This document shows, piece after piece, positions 4,646 to 5,722 of a DNA stretch of 5,722 nt. How positions within the stretch are numbered: the stretch's first letter is position 1; the number at the start of each line of letters is the position of its first letter. The notes below the pieces were generated by a model, which did not search any database, was not told the origin of the DNA, and saw only the letters and a program-made list of their open reading frames with translations. The DNA lies in assembly GCA_029288095.1 (NCBI GenBank), contig JARFPW010000216.1, forward strand, positions 1 to 5,722, given 5' to 3'. A program made the translations under genes and the position numbers. The DNA is from Gemmatimonadota bacterium. Its GTDB lineage: Bacteria > Gemmatimonadota > Gemmatimonadetes > Palauibacterales > Palauibacteraceae.

Positions 4646-5722
4646 ATGATTTCCGTTTCCGGTCTCGCCAAATCCTTCGGCGTCCAGACTCTGTTCGAGA
4701 ATGCCACGTTCCAGCTCAACGCCGGATCGTGCTATGGGCTCGTCGGCGCCAACGGCTCCGGCAAGACGACCCTGCTCAATATCCTCGGCGGGGATGAAGA
4801 CCCGACTGCGGGGTCCGTATCGATTCCCAAGAAACTCCGGCTCGGCGTCCTGCGGCAGGATCAGTTTCTCTACGAAACGCAGCAAGTGCTCGAAGTGGCG
4901 ATGATGGGGCATCGGGAGTTGTGGGAAGCGATGGAAGCCAAGGATCGCCTGCTGGAGGCCCCGGCCGAGGAGTTCGATGCGCACCAATTCTCGGAGCTGG
5001 AAGAGACGATTCAGCGGCACGACGGATACAGTGCGGAAGCGCGGGCAGCGGAGATCCTTGAGGGACTCGGTTTTCCGGCGGGCGTCCACCGTGACCCGCT
5101 GTCTACACTGTCCGGAGGCTTCAAATTGCGGGTGCTGCTGGCTCAAACGCTGGCCGGTTCACCCGATGTGCTGCTGCTGGATGAGCCGACGAACCACCTC
5201 GATATCCTGTCGATCCGCTGGCTCGAGAAGTTCCTCGTGAAGTTCCCGGGCCCCGTAGTCGTCATCTCCCACGATCACCGCTTCCTCGACAACGTCGCCT
5301 CGCACATTCTCGACGTCGATTACGAGACGGTCACCTTGTACCACGGCGACTATGCCCATTTCCAGCAGGCCAAGACCGCCGAACGCGAGAGACGGGAGAA
5401 GGAGATCGCCGAGCGGGAGCGCGAGATCACGCACCACCAGCAGTTCGTCGATCGATTCCGGGCCAAGGCGAGCAAGGCGCGACAGGCCCAGAGCAAGCTC
5501 CGACTGATCGAGAAGAAGGCGGATTCCCTGGAGGCGCTGCCACCCAGCTCGCGCCGATATCCACGATTCCACTTCGAGCAGCGGCGGTCCAGCGGACGCG
5601 AGGTTCTCAAGGTCGAATCAGCTCGGAAGGCGTTCGGCGACAACGTGGTGCTGCACGGGGTAGACCTGGAGCTGCGACGCGGTGACCGACTGGCAGGAGA
5701 AGCCCAAGCACCCCACGACCGA
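4646..5722 (+). CDS. ABC-F family ATPase, YbiT-like (cut by the right edge)
   Basis: ABC-F proteins are soluble twin-ATPase factors that bind the ribosomal E site and act on stalled or initiating ribosomes; they have no membrane domain. The 359 visible residues cover the first ATPase domain, the interdomain linker and the start of the second domain. Domain 1: Walker A 'GANGSGKTT' 34-42, 'KLRLGVLRQDQF' around 63-74 (Q-loop region), 'MGHRELWEA' 87-95, signature 'LSGGFKLRVLLAQ' 155-167, Walker B 'VLLLDEPTNHLD' 175-186 with catalytic E180, and switch histidine H209 in 'ISHDHRFL'. The linker (about 235-310) is charged and coiled-coil-like, with 'FVDRFRAKASKARQAQSK' at 267-284. The motifs 'MGHRELWE', 'GYSAEARA', 'IRWLE' and this linker resemble E. 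coli YbiT more than Uup or EttA, from memory. ATG 4646 is the natural start and is probably leaderless. The reading frame stays open to the edge, but the last 9 codons (from 5696) do not give the expected second Walker A. Confidence 0.92.
   Translation, partial: MISVSGLAKSFGVQTLFENATFQLNAGSCYGLVGANGSGKTTLLNILGGDEDPTAGSVSIPKKLRLGVLRQDQFLYETQQVLEVAMMGHRELWEAMEAKDRLLEAPAEEFDAHQFSELEETIQRHDGYSAEARAAEILEGLGFPAGVHRDPLSTLSGGFKLRVLLAQTLAGSPDVLLLDEPTNHLDILSIRWLEKFLVKFPGPVVVISHDHRFLDNVASHILDVDYETVTLYHGDYAHFQQAKTAERERREKEIAEREREITHHQQFVDRFRAKASKARQAQSKLRLIEKKADSLEALPPSSRRYPRFHFEQRRSSGREVLKVESARKAFGDNVVLHGVDLELRRGDRLAGEAQAPHDR
5696..5722 (+). other. Disrupted second Walker A region of the ABC-F gene (error or mutation)
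   Basis: After 'LRRGDRLA' (residues 343-350) an ABC-F protein should read roughly L-V-G-x-N-G-x-G-K-[ST]-T. The sequence instead encodes 'GEAQAPHDR'. The blocks gcccaa, gcacc and acgacc occur in the order expected from a GC-rich codon string for G-P-N-G-T-G-K-T-T, but with bases missing between them. This suggests several small deletions, either sequencing or assembly noise near a contig end or a decayed gene. No stop codon appears in the window. Confidence 0.4.

Noticed and set aside
4637..5146. 169-codon minus-strand open frame opposite the ABC-F gene
   Set aside because: The opposite strand carries Walker A, the LSGG signature and a full ABC-F domain, so this is a shadow frame.
5159..5572. 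137-codon minus-strand open frame with leucine-rich stretches
   Set aside because: The apparent hydrophobic segments are the reverse complement of the charged ABC-F linker; there is no independent support.

Overview
The window is GC-rich bacterial chromosome with dense coding sequence and very short intergenic gaps. It holds six genes, two of them cut by the window edges. I see no phage, insertion sequence, CRISPR array, rRNA, tRNA or long repeat. The best clue to the organism is the beta-propeller lipoprotein: an 'RDSAGV' start followed by 'ADGGSQ' and 'GGPGGGPGEF' motifs is a pattern I associate with expanded paralogous families in Gemmatimonadota. That placement is inference from memory, not a search result.

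Layout. From right to left on the minus strand, a probable three-gene operon holds a six-bladed beta-propeller lipoprotein (2372-3589), the molybdenum-binding large subunit of a xanthine dehydrogenase (162-2351, possibly starting at 2369), and the N-terminus of its [2Fe-2S] subunit (165 down to the left edge). The junctions are tight: the lipoprotein stop lies beside the Shine-Dalgarno sequence of the dehydrogenase gene, and the two dehydrogenase genes overlap by 4 bases. A 61-bp gap then separates this operon from a divergent guanine deaminase gene, guaD (3651-4133). Three bases after guaD, a convergent minus-strand gene encodes a small DUF2541-like lipoprotein (4137-4532). A 113-bp divergent gap leads to an ABC-F ATPase of the YbiT type (4646 to the right edge).

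How the genes work together. GuaD converts guanine to xanthine, and the dehydrogenase should oxidise xanthine (and hypoxanthine) to urate, so the middle of the window is a purine-catabolism locus. Every substrate-contact residue of bovine xanthine oxidase that I could align is kept in the large subunit, which supports a purine substrate rather than a generic aldehyde or CO. The propeller lipoprotein has no known role here but is placed to be co-transcribed. The ABC-F protein and the DUF2541-like lipoprotein look unrelated to purines.

The region is mostly ordinary. The points worth a second look are the start of the dehydrogenase gene (a well-placed Shine-Dalgarno sequence faces a CTG codon), probable leaderless expression of the ABC-F gene, the propeller lipoprotein at the head of the xanthine dehydrogenase operon, and the last ~27 bases, where the second Walker A motif of the ABC-F protein appears corrupted. 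I did not find evidence for a previously undescribed system.
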